Shown here: one piece after another, positions 23,030 through 33,224 of the stretch
Position numbering within the stretch: position 1 is the first letter of the stretch
Layout: the number at the start of each line of letters is the position of its first letter
Source of the DNA: Oscillospiraceae bacterium
GTDB lineage: Bacteria > Bacillota > Clostridia > UBA1381
Assembly: GCA_022509025.1 (NCBI GenBank)
Contig: JAFLUB010000032.1
Span: forward strand, 1-33,224
DNA: 33,224 bases
Direction: 5' to 3'
Notes under the pieces: model-generated
Told to the model about the DNA's origin: nothing
The model's input: only the letters and a program-made list of their open reading frames with translations
Databases searched by the model: none
Translations under genes and position numbers: made by a program

Positions 23030-26000
23030 TTGAAACCCAAACTTGGTGTTCTTTTCCCGCAGATAATGGATAGTGAAATATCAGAGCTGCAGGTGGAAAA
23101 GATAAGCGTTTCAAAGAACCGAAGAAAAATAAAGATTTTATTAGGCTCAGACACTTCATCTTATCTTGCCTCAAAGATTGAGAGCGCATTAAAAAAAGCC
23201 TGTAACTTGTCTGAGGTTATTGTAGCTATCAAAGAGCCTGATAAAGAAATTGACAGGAATGTAATGATATATGAGGTTGAAAGAGGACAGGAAAATAAGA
23301 TAATGTCTGAAAGCGCCGGCACGGAATATGTCGGTAAGGCGGACGTATCGAGTATGTTATACGGCAGACCGATAAAGGACAGCATTGTATCTATACGTTC
23401 AATTAATGATAATTCCGGCAGGGTAACAATCTCCGGCAAGGTATTTTTTGTTGATGAGCGTTCAATAACCTCAAAGAAAACCGGAAAAGAATTTCACCTT
23501 GTGACAATGGATATTACCGATAACAGTGATTCAATATCAGCGAAGCTGTTTATACGAAAAAATGATGATGACGCGCCGTTTAATAAACTGTATTCCACCC
23601 TGAAAAAGGGAGTAAAAGGCGGAGGCGTCTATGTCGTTGCGCGCGGAAAGGCTCAATATGACGAGTATGCGGGCGAGACTATTATAATGCTCAATGATAT
23701 TGCGGAAATAGGAAAACCGCCTGTTCGTCCTGATAATGCGCCTAAAAAACGCGTTGAACTGCATCTTCATACGCAGATGTCGGCTATGGATGCCGTATCT
23801 CCCGTTGAGGATTTGGTAAATCGGGCAATTTTCTGGGGACATGAGGCTATTGCAGTTACCGACCATGGTGTTGTTCAGTCGTTCCCTGACGCAATGAAGG
23901 CTTCCGGCTTTAATGAAAAGATAAAGATTATTTATGGAGTAGAGGGATATCTGGTTGATGACAGTAAAAAGATAGTTTATGGCAACAGCAACGCGGATCT
24001 GGACACTCCATTTGTTGTGTTCGATATAGAAACAACAGGTCTGGATAAGAATAAAAACAATATAACGGAAATCGGAGCTGTGAAGGTCGTTAACGGCGAA
24101 ATAGTTGATAAGTGGTCAACGTTTGTTAATCCATGTCAGCCGATACCGGAGAATATTGTTGATCTTACCGGTATAAACGATAACATGGTAAAGGACGCGC
24201 CTAAGATAGGGGAGATACTACCCGATTTCTTTGAATTCGCAAAAGACTGTATACTTGTTGCTCATAACGCGTCGTTCGATATAGGATTTATAAAAAAAGC
24301 CGCTAAAGATATGGGGCTGGACTTTGATTTTACATGTCTTGATACGCTTATGCTTGCGCGTGGTATGTATCCTCAGCTGCCGAATTTTAAGCTGGATACC
24401 ATCACCCGCCATCTGCATGTTATCCTTGAAAATCATCACAGAGCGGTTGATGATGCAAAAGCAACCGCCGATATGTTCGTTAAAATGATTAATCAGCTGA
24501 AGGAGGAAGGAAAAACTCAGATAAATAAGCTTAATGAAGAATTTGACCTTCGCAGCGCGTCTAAAAAGAACAAGGCGTTTCATATAATCATTCTTGCTAA
24601 AAATCAGACCGGACTCAGACATATCTATGAAATGGTTTCCCAGTCACATCTGAAGTATTTTCACCGTAATCCCAAAATACCCAGAAGTCTCTTAGAGGAA
24701 AAGCGAGAGGGACTTATATTAGGAGCGGCATGCGAGGCAGGTGAATTTTTCAGAGCGGTTGTTGAAGGAAAGTCGGACGAAGAGCTTCAGGAGATTGCTG
24801 AATTTTATGACTATCTTGAAATACAGCCTATAGGAAATAACGCTTACATGAAAACCGATTCAAAGCATCCTCATATCAATACTGATGAGGATTTAATGAA
24901 TTTAAACAGGCGTGTTGTCATGTTAGGCGAAAAGTTCAATAAGCCGGTTGCCGCCACCTGTGATGTTCATTTTATGGATAAGGAGGGCGCGGACTATCGG
25001 AAAATACTCATGAATTACAAAGGCTATTCCGATGCGGATAATCAGGCGCCGCTGTATTTTAGGACAACTGATGAAATGCTTGAAGAATTTGAATATCTCG
25101 GGAAGCCAAAGGCGTATGAGGTAGTTGTTAAAAACACTAATCTCATAGCTGATATGATAGAGGATGTTCGTCCTATTCCCGAAAAAAAATGCCCTCCTAT
25201 TATTGACGGAGCAAAAGAGGGAATAGTAAATGATTCGCTAAACCGCGCAAAGGAAATATACGGCGACCCGCTGCCGGATGTTGTGCAGAAAAGACTTGAT
25301 AAGGAACTGTATTCCATAACCACTTACGGATTTTCGGTGATGTATCGTATAGCGCAGGAACTGGTACGTCACTCGCTTAATGACGGATACCTTGTTGGTT
25401 CAAGAGGCTCTGTCGGTTCATCGTTTGTCGCGTTCTTATCGGATATAACAGAGGTTAACTCGCTTCAGGGACACTATATATGTCCGAATTGCAAGAATGT
25501 TGAATTTATTGATTCTGAAATAGGTCTTTCCGGCTGTGATCTGGAGGATAAGGTATGCCCAAAATGCGGAACACAGTATAAAAAGGACGGACACGATATA
25601 CCGTTTGAAACATTTCTCGGTTTTAAAGGTGATAAGGAGCCTGATATCGACCTCAACTTTTCGGGTGTATATCAGCCCACGATACACAAGTACACGGAAA
25701 CCTTCTTTGGCGAAGGAAAGGTGTTCAGAGCGGGAACAATAGGTACTGTCGCGGAAAAGACCGCGTTCGGCTATGTTCGCAAATATTGCGAGGAAAAGGG
25801 AATAACAATGCGCAATGCGGAAATGATGCGTCTTGCAAAGGGCTGCGAGGGCGTTAAGCGTACCTCAGGGCAGCACCCCGGCGGAATTATTGTTGTGCCG
25901 TTTGAAAACGATATACACGAATTCTGCCCTGTTCAGCATCCTGCTGACGATGTTAATTCTGATATAATAACCACGCATTTTGACTATCATAAAATTGACC

Positions 26001-27073
26001 AGAACCTATTAAAGCTTGATGAACTCGGACACGACGACCCGACGGTAATAAGAATGCTCGAGGATATAACAGGGGTTAAGGCGAAGGATATACCTATGGA
26101 CGATCCTGAAACAATGAGCCTGTTTACCTCTAATAAGGCGCTTAAACTATTACCCGGAGAGGATATAGGAACGAAGCTTGGAACATACGGAGTGCCGGAG
26201 TTCGGTACAAAGTTTGTCCGTCAGATGTTAGAGGATACAAAGCCTACAACATTTTCGGAGCTTGTCAGAATTTCAGGACTGTCACACGGCACAGATGTGT
26301 GGCTCGGCAATGCACAGGAGTTAATAAGAGAGGGTAAATGCGATCTTTCACACTCCATATGCGCGCGTGACGATATTATGATTTATCTTATATCATGCGG
26401 CGTTCAGGAGGAACACGCGTTTAAGATAATGGAAATGGTTAGAAAGGGTAAGGGACTTACTCCGGAATATGAACAGGAAATGCATGATAATAATGTGCCG
26501 GACTGGTATATTGAATCATGCAAAAAGATAAAATATATGTTCCCTAAGGCACACGCTGTAGCGTATGTTATGTCAGCCGTAAGAATAGCGTATTTTAAGG
26601 TGCATTACCCTGAGGCGTTCTATATCGCGTATTTCTCGGTACGCGCGGACGATTTTGACGCGTCCATAATGGCGCGAGGTATGGATAGAGTAAGAGAAGA
26701 AATACGTTCCATTAACGAAAAGAAAAAAGAGGGAACAGTCACTCCAAAAGAAGAAAATCTGATTCCCGTGCTTGAAATATGCGTGGAAATGTACGCGCGC
26801 GGAATAAATTTTATTCCTGTTGATTTATATAAATCAGACGCTACAAACTTCCTTAAAACAGATGACGGCATACTTCCGCCTTTAAATGCTCTGCCGGGAC
26901 TGAGTGAAAACGACGCGAGAAGTATTGTTGAAGAAAGAGCAAATGGTGAATTCAGAAATGTTGAGGATTTGCGTCTGCGTACGGGCATAGGCAAAAATCC
27001 GCTTAATATCCTTGAAGCAAACGGATGTTTTGATGATTTGCCTGATACTGACCAGGTATCATTATTTGATTAA
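23030..27073 (+). CDS. polC: DNA polymerase III alpha subunit, PolC type
   Basis: This is the replicative polymerase of low-GC Gram-positives, with its own proofreading. I chose TTG 23030 (1347 aa), because AAAGGA sits 9 bases upstream. ATG 23021 touches that site and ATG 23012 has none; the frame is open further up, inside purL and the hairpin. Domains: short N-terminal region; OB-fold (about 140-240); PHP domain starting ELHLHTQMSAMDAV (H245); DEDDh exonuclease inserted at about 325-490 with D332-x-E334 (FDIETTG) and HHRAVDDAKA; polymerase core with zinc ligands CPNC (from C818) and CPKC (from C843); catalytic PDIDLNFSG (D872, D874); and SGQHPGGIIVVP. The length is somewhat shorter than B. 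subtilis PolC (about 1437) because the N-terminus is reduced. Confidence 0.96.
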   Translation: MKPKLGVLFPQIMDSEISELQVEKISVSKNRRKIKILLGSDTSSYLASKIESALKKACNLSEVIVAIKEPDKEIDRNVMIYEVERGQENKIMSESAGTEYVGKADVSSMLYGRPIKDSIVSIRSINDNSGRVTISGKVFFVDERSITSKKTGKEFHLVTMDITDNSDSISAKLFIRKNDDDAPFNKLYSTLKKGVKGGGVYVVARGKAQYDEYAGETIIMLNDIAEIGKPPVRPDNAPKKRVELHLHTQMSAMDAVSPVEDLVNRAIFWGHEAIAVTDHGVVQSFPDAMKASGFNEKIKIIYGVEGYLVDDSKKIVYGNSNADLDTPFVVFDIETTGLDKNKNNITEIGAVKVVNGEIVDKWSTFVNPCQPIPENIVDLTGINDNMVKDAPKIGEILPDFFEFAKDCILVAHNASFDIGFIKKAAKDMGLDFDFTCLDTLMLARGMYPQLPNFKLDTITRHLHVILENHHRAVDDAKATADMFVKMINQLKEEGKTQINKLNEEFDLRSASKKNKAFHIIILAKNQTGLRHIYEMVSQSHLKYFHRNPKIPRSLLEEKREGLILGAACEAGEFFRAVVEGKSDEELQEIAEFYDYLEIQPIGNNAYMKTDSKHPHINTDEDLMNLNRRVVMLGEKFNKPVAATCDVHFMDKEGADYRKILMNYKGYSDADNQAPLYFRTTDEMLEEFEYLGKPKAYEVVVKNTNLIADMIEDVRPIPEKKCPPIIDGAKEGIVNDSLNRAKEIYGDPLPDVVQKRLDKELYSITTYGFSVMYRIAQELVRHSLNDGYLVGSRGSVGSSFVAFLSDITEVNSLQGHYICPNCKNVEFIDSEIGLSGCDLEDKVCPKCGTQYKKDGHDIPFETFLGFKGDKEPDIDLNFSGVYQPTIHKYTETFFGEGKVFRAGTIGTVAEKTAFGYVRKYCEEKGITMRNAEMMRLAKGCEGVKRTSGQHPGGIIVVPFENDIHEFCPVQHPADDVNSDIITTHFDYHKIDQNLLKLDELGHDDPTVIRMLEDITGVKAKDIPMDDPETMSLFTSNKALKLLPGEDIGTKLGTYGVPEFGTKFVRQMLEDTKPTTFSELVRISGLSHGTDVWLGNAQELIREGKCDLSHSICARDDIMIYLISCGVQEEHAFKIMEMVRKGKGLTPEYEQEMHDNNVPDWYIESCKKIKYMFPKAHAVAYVMSAVRIAYFKVHYPEAFYIAYFSVRADDFDASIMARGMDRVREEIRSINEKKKEGTVTPKEENLIPVLEICVEMYARGINFIPVDLYKSDATNFLKTDDGILPPLNALPGLSENDARSIVEERANGEFRNVEDLRLRTGIGKNPLNILEANGCFDDLPDTDQVSLFD

Positions 27074-27080
27074 ATTTTTT

Positions 27081-27100
27081 GCAACCTTTTGGTTGTTTAA
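27081..27100 (+). terminator. Weak hairpin after polC
   Basis: GCAACC (27081-27086) pairs with GGTTGT (27091-27096) around TTTT. The T-run lies mostly before, not after, the stem, so termination is doubtful. A TATTAT/TATAAG-like -10 follows at 27105-27113, but no -35 is convincing. Confidence 0.3.
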
Positions 27101-27141
27101 AAAGTATTATAAGTGAAGAATAAATGTTAGGAGGTATACCT

Positions 27142-28701
27142 ATGAAAAAATTATTATCAATTATTTTGACGCTTGTTATAGCTTTGTCAATGTCAGTTTC
27201 TGCGTTGGCAACGACAGTGCCTGAGATTACCGTTAATGTAAACGGTAAAGAATTAGAATTTGAAATGCCGCCGTTTATTGAAAACGATGTAACACTTGTG
27301 CCTATGCGGGCAATTTTTGAGGCATTGGGTGCAGAAGTGATATGGCGTTCAGGACATATTACTGCCAAAAAGAGATTTGTAGATAAAAGCGGAACAGCAT
27401 ATGATGATACTGTATTTCTTACAATAGACAGTGATGAAATGTTAAAAAGAGCATATCAAGTAGATATTATTGATGATAATGACCCTGATGTCATTAAACT
27501 TGAAGCTCCGGCTAGACTTGTTAATGATTTCACTTTCGTACCGCTACGCGCAGTTTCAGAAGCATTAGACTGTGACGTGCAATGGAATGGCGACACTATC
27601 CCTAAAACCATAACTATAACATATACTGACAAGAGCGTATCGCAAACATATATGCAAGAGCTTATGTCCAATCTTCCGCAGGACGAAAACTATGTTATAT
27701 CGCCGTATTCACTGAAAACGGCGATGATGATGGCTGCCAACGGTGCGGAGGGTGAAACTCAAAAGGAAATTCTTGACACGTTTAATATTGAAACCCTTAC
27801 TGATTATAACAGTGGCACAAAGCATATTATAGAAAAATTTAATAATAGTGAAAATGGAGAAATAAATACAGCAAATTCAATATGGTTCAATAAAGACTAT
27901 TATGGAATAGAAAATGCTGATTTTTCTGACAGCTTTAAAAAGGTTATAGCCGAAAGCTATGACGGTACAGCCGAGACAGTCACAAAAGAAAACAACATTG
28001 AGAGAGTAAACGAATGGGTAGAGGATAAGACAAAAGGTAAGATAACCAATCTTTTAAGCGAGCAGAACAGAGATTATCTTGCCGCGCTTGTGAATACGAT
28101 ATATATGAAAGCAAACTGGAAAAAACAGTTTGAAGCAGAGGATACCTATAAGGATATTTTTACTGATATAAATGATAAAAAAACAGAAACAGACTTTATG
28201 CATCAAACAGATACTTTTGGATATTATGAGGATAGTGACACTAAAATCGTAGCGTTGCCGTATATAAACAATTTGAGTATGTATGTAGTTCTCGGGGATG
28301 CTAAAGATTTTGATGTTAAGAAATATAATATGAACTATAAAAAAGTTATTTTATCAATACCTAAGTTCAAGATTGAATACAACAGCGAGTTTGTGAATAT
28401 TCTGAAAAATATGGGAATCAGTAAGGCATTTGCGGACGATAATCACGATTTTGATTTAATGTTAAAGAACGTGCCTGAACCTATAAAAATCGGAAGTGTG
28501 TTGCAGAAAGCAATTATAGAGGTAGATGAACAAGGAACAGAGGCGGCAGCGGCGACGGCTGTCATCATGACTCCAACAGGAGCGATACCTGTCGAATATG
28601 AAATCGTTGAATTTAAAGCAGACGAGCCGTTTACATATTATATAATAGACAATATGTCTGACGAAGTTCTCTTTGCGGGACGATACGTAAAAGTTGAATA
28701 A
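27142..28701 (+). CDS. Secreted serpin with copper-amine-oxidase-like N-terminal domain
   Basis: This 519-aa protein should be an exported suicide inhibitor of serine or cysteine proteases. The signal peptide is MKKLLSIILTLVIALSMSVS, with a cut after ALA. Residues 30-155 hold two halves of a copper-amine-oxidase-like domain (ENDVTLVPMRAIFEALGAEV and NDFTFVPLRAVSEALDCDV), usually a non-catalytic stalk or wall-associated module. Residues 170-519 form the serpin. Conserved parts are NYVISPYSLKTAMMMAANGA, LVNTIYMKANWKKQF and the hinge EQGTEAAAATA (G465), whose small residues mark an inhibitory serpin. The reactive loop continues VIMTPTGAIPVEYEIVEF and is about 4 residues longer than in SERPINB1, so P1 is uncertain (Thr, Ala or Ile region). 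I chose ATG 27142 (AGGAGG at 6-7 bases) over ATG 27124. A bidirectional terminator follows. Confidence 0.92.
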   Translation: MKKLLSIILTLVIALSMSVSALATTVPEITVNVNGKELEFEMPPFIENDVTLVPMRAIFEALGAEVIWRSGHITAKKRFVDKSGTAYDDTVFLTIDSDEMLKRAYQVDIIDDNDPDVIKLEAPARLVNDFTFVPLRAVSEALDCDVQWNGDTIPKTITITYTDKSVSQTYMQELMSNLPQDENYVISPYSLKTAMMMAANGAEGETQKEILDTFNIETLTDYNSGTKHIIEKFNNSENGEINTANSIWFNKDYYGIENADFSDSFKKVIAESYDGTAETVTKENNIERVNEWVEDKTKGKITNLLSEQNRDYLAALVNTIYMKANWKKQFEAEDTYKDIFTDINDKKTETDFMHQTDTFGYYEDSDTKIVALPYINNLSMYVVLGDAKDFDVKKYNMNYKKVILSIPKFKIEYNSEFVNILKNMGISKAFADDNHDFDLMLKNVPEPIKIGSVLQKAIIEVDEQGTEAAAATAVIMTPTGAIPVEYEIVEFKADEPFTYYIIDNMSDEVLFAGRYVKVE

Positions 28702-28703
28702 CT

Positions 28704-28729
28704 AAAAAAGCGCCTTTGGCGCTTTTTTA
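28704..28729. terminator. Bidirectional terminator between serpin and activase genes
   Basis: AAAAAAGCGCC (28704-28714) pairs with GGCGCTTTTTT (28718-28728) around TTT. It serves both strands and reaches into the stop codon of the minus-strand gene. Confidence 0.92.
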
Positions 28730-31700
28730 ATTATCCGCTTTTACAGGAGTTTTAGTTTCTTTTTTAGCTTTTTTCGGTTTAACCGAATCGTACATTTCTT
28801 CTTTTTTCAGATTCTCAAACGCAACGGCAAGCATAAGCTTAATACGATTAAGCTGGTTAACCTCACTTGCTCCCGGGTCATAGTCAACCGCGACAATATT
28901 AGCCTGCGGGAACTGGCGTCTCAATTCCTTAATCATACCCTTACCTGTAACGTGGTTAGGCAGACAAGCGAACGGCTGAACGCAAGCTATATTCGGTACG
29001 CCCGAATTAATAAGTTCAATCATTTCACCGGTTAAGAACCAACCCTCGCCGGTGCAGTGTCCAAGCTGCAAAACACTCTTTGCGCCCTCGGCTATGTCCG
29101 CGATATGCTTTGGTGAACGTGTTCTAAACTTCGGATTGCCCTCCATAACCTTAACAACGTGCTTACGGTAGCTTTCGATGCCCCATATTGCCAAGTTGCA
29201 GAGCGCAGCGGTAGAGGACTTAGAACCGAGATTATCACGCTTAAAGTTGTTGTTATACAAACAGTACAGCATGAAATCAGCCAGTCCGGGCATAACAGCC
29301 TCGCCGCCTTCCGCCTCAATAACATCAATAATATTATTATTTGCGTCAGGGTGGAATTTAACAAGTATTTCTCCGACCACTCCGACCTTCGGCTTTTTGA
29401 TTGTTTCGTCAATTTTTATAGCGTCAAAATCAGCTATTATCTCGTTTATAATCCTTTTAAGCTTCAGATTTTTACGGTTATTATTTACTATATCATTATA
29501 CAGACGTTTCTGCCATTTCTGATGCAGCGCGTCCGTTTCACCCTTGTTTACCTCATAGGGACGTATACGCAGTGTTACGGCAAGAAGTAAGTCACCCCAT
29601 GTACATGCCTTTAAAAGTCCGTCCACAAGCTTCGGTGTAATGGTAAATCCGGGGTTTCCCTCAAGTCCCGACACGTTAAGCGAGATAACCGGCACATTCG
29701 GATAACCGGCTTCTTTCAGCGCTTTACGCAAAAAGGCTATATAGTTAGTTGCGCGGCATCCGCCGCCTGTCTGAGTTATCATAACAGACGTGTTATCAGG
29801 GTCGCATTTCCCGCTTATAAACGCGTTCACGAGCTGTCCTGTTACCATTATGGACGGATAGCAGGCATCGTTATTAACGCTCTTTAAACCCGCCTCAACA
29901 TCCTCCGCAGTTGCATGTTCAAGAACTACCGCATTATATCCGTTAGCGCGAAGCACCGCTTCGAACATTCCGAAGTGGGTAGGGGACATCTGCGGGAATA
30001 TTATAGTATGTTTTGCTCTTTCTTCCTTTGTAAACTTTACTCTTGTCAGAGTATATTCCTCAATCTTACGCGGAACAAAATCATTATCATCGCGCTCTTT
30101 GACAGCCGCCTTTAAGGAGCGCACACGTATACGCGCAGTACCGAGATTTGAAACCTCGTCTATTTTCAGCGTTGTATATATTTTTTCATGTGACTGTATA
30201 ATTTCCTGCACCTGATCAGTTGTGACAGCGTCCAGACCGCAGCCGAACGAATTAAGCTGAATAAGCTCTAAGCGCGGATTTTTAATAACCTGCGCCGCTG
30301 ATTCATAAAGTCTCGTATGATATGCCCACTGGTCAACAACTCTTATATCACGTTCCAGATGCCCTAAGTGTGCCACGCTGTCCTCAGTAAGTACGGCAAA
30401 ACCCAAAGATGTAATCATATCAGGAATACCGTGATTGATTTCAGGATCGATATGGTACGGACGGCCGGCAAGAACGATAGCTCTCTCGTCATGCTCTTCA
30501 AGCCATTTAAGTGTTTCTTCTCCCTTTGTTCTTATATCATGTTTATAATTCTGGAATTCCTCAAACGCCTTATCCGAAGCCTCGTCTATTTCCGCCTTTG
30601 TGAAACCGTAATCTTTAAATGCTTTCATCATCTGACGCTTAAACGAAGGTCTGTCCGCGAGGTTTATAAACGGGTAAAGGAAGTTTATATCTGACTTTCT
30701 CACAATGTCCATGTTGTTATATATAACCTCAGGATATGAGGTTACCATAGGACAATTAAAATGGTTTCCCGCATCTGAATACTCTATCTGCTCATATGGG
30801 ATACACGGGTAGAATATTGTCTTTATATCCTTATCAATAAGGTCCTGAATATGTCCATGTACGAGTTTTGCCGGATAGCACGCGCTCTCACTCGGGATAG
30901 AGTCAATGCCTTTTTCATAAATCTGATGCGTACTTCTTCCGGAAATCCGTACAGAAAAACCGAGTTCAGTGAAGAACGTAAACCACAGCGGGTAGTTTTC
31001 GTATATATTAAGTACCCTCGGAATACCGATAACTCCGTGCGGAGCATCCTCTTCTTTAAGCGGCTTATACTGAAATGCGCGTCTGTACTTATAGTCAAAC
31101 ATATTCGGCATCTGCTTCTTCGGCTTCTCAAGTCCTGCGCCGCGCTCACACCTGTTTCCTGATACAAACTGACTGCCATCGGAGAACTTTGTGATAGTAA
31201 GCTGACAATGGTTATTACACTTCTGACAGCGCGTTAGCGAAGTGTCAAAATTGAAATTGTCAAGCTCATCGTTTCTGAGTATATTACATTCGCCGCCCTG
31301 CCAGCGCTCCTTAGCGATAATAGCGGAACCGAACGCGCCCATTATGCCGGCGATATCGGGACGAACAACATTCTTTTCTGTAAGCAGTTCAAAACAGCGA
31401 AGAATAGCATTATTATTAAATGTACCGCCCTGTACAACTATATTTTTACCCATCTGTTCAGGGTCGCGAAGCTTAATAACCTTATAAAGCGCGTTACGGA
31501 CAACGGAATAGGATAGTCCGGCGCTTATATCTCCAACTGTTGCACCCTCTTTCTGAGCCTGTTTTACACGCGAATTCATAAACACCGTGCAGCGCGTACC
31601 AAGGTCAACCGGATTTTCGGCTTCAAGTGCTTCTTTTGAGAAGGAAATCGTGTCAAGTCCAAGACTTTCCGCAAACGTTTGGATAAAAGAACCACAGCCC

Positions 31701-33034
31701 GATGAACAAGCCTCATTGAGCATGATACTTTCTATTACGCCGTTCTTTATTTTCATGCATTTCATGTCCTGTCCGCCGATGTCTATAATAAAGTCAACGC
31801 CAGGGGAGAAATGGTTGGCCGCCTTATAGTGTGCAATGGTTTCTATTTCGCCCTCATCTATACGGAATGCTGTCTTTAAAAGCAGTTCTCCGTAACCTGT
31901 TGTGCAGGCGTTTGCTATGTATGCTTTTTCGGGAAGCTTTGAATATAATTCACGTAGAATATTTATACCACAGGTTATGGGACTACCCTCGTTTTTACCA
32001 TAATAGCTGTATAAAATGTCGCAGTCCTCATTGATAAGCGCTGCTTTGATTGTAGTGGAACCGACGTCCAGTCCTAAAAACAGGGGACCGTCAGCTGTAG
32101 AAATATCCTTTCTTTTTGCAACGTCTTTATTATGTCTTTCAAAAAACTCTTTGCGTTCTTCTTCATTTTCAAACAATGTCCGCATACGCGTAATTTCAGC
32201 GTCAACTGATTGCGCCGTATTAAGCTGCTCAATAAGAGAATCTATTGTAACGCTCTTTTCTTTCCCATACATAAGCGCCGCGCCTATTGCGACAAACAAC
32301 TGAGCGTTCTCGGGTGTTTTAAATGATTTTGCGTTATCCTTCAGAGTTTCCTCGAACTGCTTCCTGAGCTGCGGCAGAAAATGCAAGGGGCCGCCTAAGA
32401 ATACAATATTGCCTTTTATAGGACGTCCCTGAGCAAGTCCGCTTATAGTCTGAGTAACAACCGCCTGTAATATCGAAGCAGCTATATCTTCACGTGCCGC
32501 GCCCTCGTTTAAAAGAGGCTGCACGTCTGATTTTGCAAATACGCCGCATCGCGCCGCGATGGGGTAGATTATCTTGTGATTTTCGGCAAGAGCGTTAAGT
32601 CCGTCTGCATCAGTTTTCAGCAGTATAGACATCTGGTCAATAAAAGAGCCTGTACCTCCGGCGCAGGTGCCGTTCATACGCTGCTCAAGTCCGCCGGAAA
32701 GATAAAGTATCTTTGCGTCCTCGCCGCCAAGTTCTATAACAACGTCCGTTTCAGGCATATAAGTCATTATAGCCGTTTTATTTGCGATTACCTCCTGCAC
32801 AAACGGCAGAGAGAGCATTTTAGAAAGCAAAAGACCTCCCGAACCGGTTATAACAACAGTAAAATCCTCTTTGCCTGTAACCTCTTTCACTTCCTCAAAT
32901 AAGCCTTTTACTGTGCTCTGTATATCGGAAAAGTGACGTCTGTATTCCGCGAACAATGTTTTTCCGCTCGCGTCAAGAAGAACAACCTTTACGGTCGTTG
33001 AACCCACGTCAATACCCATGTGAAGTCTGCTCAT
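28727..33034 (-). CDS. Giant acyl-CoA dehydratase activase-like protein (two ASKHA domains, DUF2229, HgdB-like part)
   Basis: This 1435-aa protein belongs to the CoA-substrate-specific activase family of BadF/BadG/BcrA/BcrD and HgdC. Family members couple ATP hydrolysis at a [4Fe-4S] cluster to low-potential electron transfer. The first ASKHA ATPase domain (1-260) has [10 protein letters not shown], with C124 and C163 at the cluster positions. The second (318-575) has [11 protein letters not shown]443, C447 and C482. A Cys cluster CQKCNNHC (603-610) with C629 follows, then a DUF2229-like region ([19 protein letters not shown]). The C-terminal half resembles dehydratase HgdB subunits ([18 protein letters not shown] and [19 protein letters not shown]). 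Such fusions are common in Clostridia with unknown substrate. No dehydratase or CoA-transferase gene is adjacent. ATG 33034 has GGGGGG 8 bases upstream. Confidence 0.9.
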   Translation of the reverse strand: MSRLHMGIDVGSTTVKVVLLDASGKTLFAEYRRHFSDIQSTVKGLFEEVKEVTGKEDFTVVITGSGGLLLSKMLSLPFVQEVIANKTAIMTYMPETDVVIELGGEDAKILYLSGGLEQRMNGTCAGGTGSFIDQMSILLKTDADGLNALAENHKIIYPIAARCGVFAKSDVQPLLNEGAAREDIAASILQAVVTQTISGLAQGRPIKGNIVFLGGPLHFLPQLRKQFEETLKDNAKSFKTPENAQLFVAIGAALMYGKEKSVTIDSLIEQLNTAQSVDAEITRMRTLFENEEERKEFFERHNKDVAKRKDISTADGPLFLGLDVGSTTIKAALINEDCDILYSYYGKNEGSPITCGINILRELYSKLPEKAYIANACTTGYGELLLKTAFRIDEGEIETIAHYKAANHFSPGVDFIIDIGGQDMKCMKIKNGVIESIMLNEACSSGCGSFIQTFAESLGLDTISFSKEALEAENPVDLGTRCTVFMNSRVKQAQKEGATVGDISAGLSYSVVRNALYKVIKLRDPEQMGKNIVVQGGTFNNNAILRCFELLTEKNVVRPDIAGIMGAFGSAIIAKERWQGGECNILRNDELDNFNFDTSLTRCQKCNNHCQLTITKFSDGSQFVSGNRCERGAGLEKPKKQMPNMFDYKYRRAFQYKPLKEEDAPHGVIGIPRVLNIYENYPLWFTFFTELGFSVRISGRSTHQIYEKGIDSIPSESACYPAKLVHGHIQDLIDKDIKTIFYPCIPYEQIEYSDAGNHFNCPMVTSYPEVIYNNMDIVRKSDINFLYPFINLADRPSFKRQMMKAFKDYGFTKAEIDEASDKAFEEFQNYKHDIRTKGEETLKWLEEHDERAIVLAGRPYHIDPEINHGIPDMITSLGFAVLTEDSVAHLGHLERDIRVVDQWAYHTRLYESAAQVIKNPRLELIQLNSFGCGLDAVTTDQVQEIIQSHEKIYTTLKIDEVSNLGTARIRVRSLKAAVKERDDNDFVPRKIEEYTLTRVKFTKEERAKHTIIFPQMSPTHFGMFEAVLRANGYNAVVLEHATAEDVEAGLKSVNNDACYPSIMVTGQLVNAFISGKCDPDNTSVMITQTGGGCRATNYIAFLRKALKEAGYPNVPVISLNVSGLEGNPGFTITPKLVDGLLKACTWGDLLLAVTLRIRPYEVNKGETDALHQKWQKRLYNDIVNNNRKNLKLKRIINEIIADFDAIKIDETIKKPKVGVVGEILVKFHPDANNNIIDVIEAEGGEAVMPGLADFMLYCLYNNNFKRDNLGSKSSTAALCNLAIWGIESYRKHVVKVMEGNPKFRTRSPKHIADIAEGAKSVLQLGHCTGEGWFLTGEMIELINSGVPNIACVQPFACLPNHVTGKGMIKELRRQFPQANIVAVDYDPGASEVNQLNRIKLMLAVAFENLKKEEMYDSVKPKKAKKETKTPVKADN

Positions 33035-33113
33035 TTATGTAACCCCCCCTTATAAATTCGCAAAACATATATAATAAGTTTAGTTTTCAATTAACGCTAT
33101 AAATTCATTGTAT

Positions 33114-33142
33114 ATTATATAATTTTTAAAGAAAATAGTCAA
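33114..33142 (-). promoter_or_regulatory. Promoter of the activase-like gene
   Basis: On the minus strand TTGACT (33137-33142), 17 bp, TATAAT (33114-33119). The leader is about 70 nt. The rest of 33035-33224 is very AT-rich, with no gene seen. Confidence 0.85.
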
Positions 33143-33224
33143 GGTTAAATAAATTGTTTTGTGGAAATCATTTTCAGTTTTGTTAATTGGATAATTGCTT
33201 TTTTATGGTATATCATATATAATT

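Noticed and set aside
29159-32902. Several plus-strand frames of 60-140 codons opposite the activase gene
   Set aside because: They lack ribosome-binding sites and family motifs, and the minus-strand frame carries a continuous recognised protein.

Overview
Organism. The window reads as a low-to-mid GC Firmicute of the class Clostridia, probably a gut-type anaerobe. The signs are a PolC-type replicative polymerase, AGGAGG ribosome-binding sites, TTGACA-17-TATAAT promoters, a DUF4364 protein, a giant acyl-CoA dehydratase activase-like protein and a secreted serpin with a copper-amine-oxidase-like stalk. The genus cannot be fixed from the sequence alone. Layout, left end (1-2800): a decayed AT-rich mobile element abuts the 3' end of a minus-strand tRNA-Leu(UAA) gene at 2802-2891. 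It holds a frameshifted double-HTH regulator, an operator-like region, an unrecognised 251-aa protein, a 190-aa protein with an HNH-like zinc motif, and an in-frame fusion of a dUTPase tail to a tyrosine-recombinase tail. Layout, 2892-6860: a 342-bp control region carries three TTGC-N3-GCAA type boxes, a sigma-A promoter and a terminator-like hairpin. It precedes two translationally coupled ABC exporter half-transporters, probably a heterodimer. Layout, 6874-9325: a family-6 type hypoxanthine-DNA glycosylase and two metallophosphoesterases face a DEDDh exonuclease across a bidirectional terminator. Layout, 9395-13373: a secreted M6-type zinc protease with a long Pro-Thr linker overlaps mtnN, which is followed by luxS. 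Together mtnN and luxS detoxify S-adenosylhomocysteine and yield AI-2 precursor. Layout, 13382-17469: a divergent DUF4364 gene faces a housekeeping run of rnhB, yraN, a membrane dipeptidase, rsmE and a phosphopantetheinyl transferase. A small acidic minus-strand gene ends inside the last of these. Layout, 17531-33142: thiE-thiD on the minus strand (no TPP riboswitch seen) stand divergent to purL. After purL come polC, a stalk-serpin, and a convergent 1435-aa activase-like protein with a near-consensus promoter at the right edge. Assessment. Most of the window is core metabolism and information processing. The parts most likely to hold something undescribed are the two-gene cassette at 974-2410 and its control region, the box-and-hairpin leader of the ABC exporter operon, the overlap of the M6 protease with mtnN, and the stalk-serpin. 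No CRISPR array, intact transposase, rRNA or recognisable riboswitch was seen.
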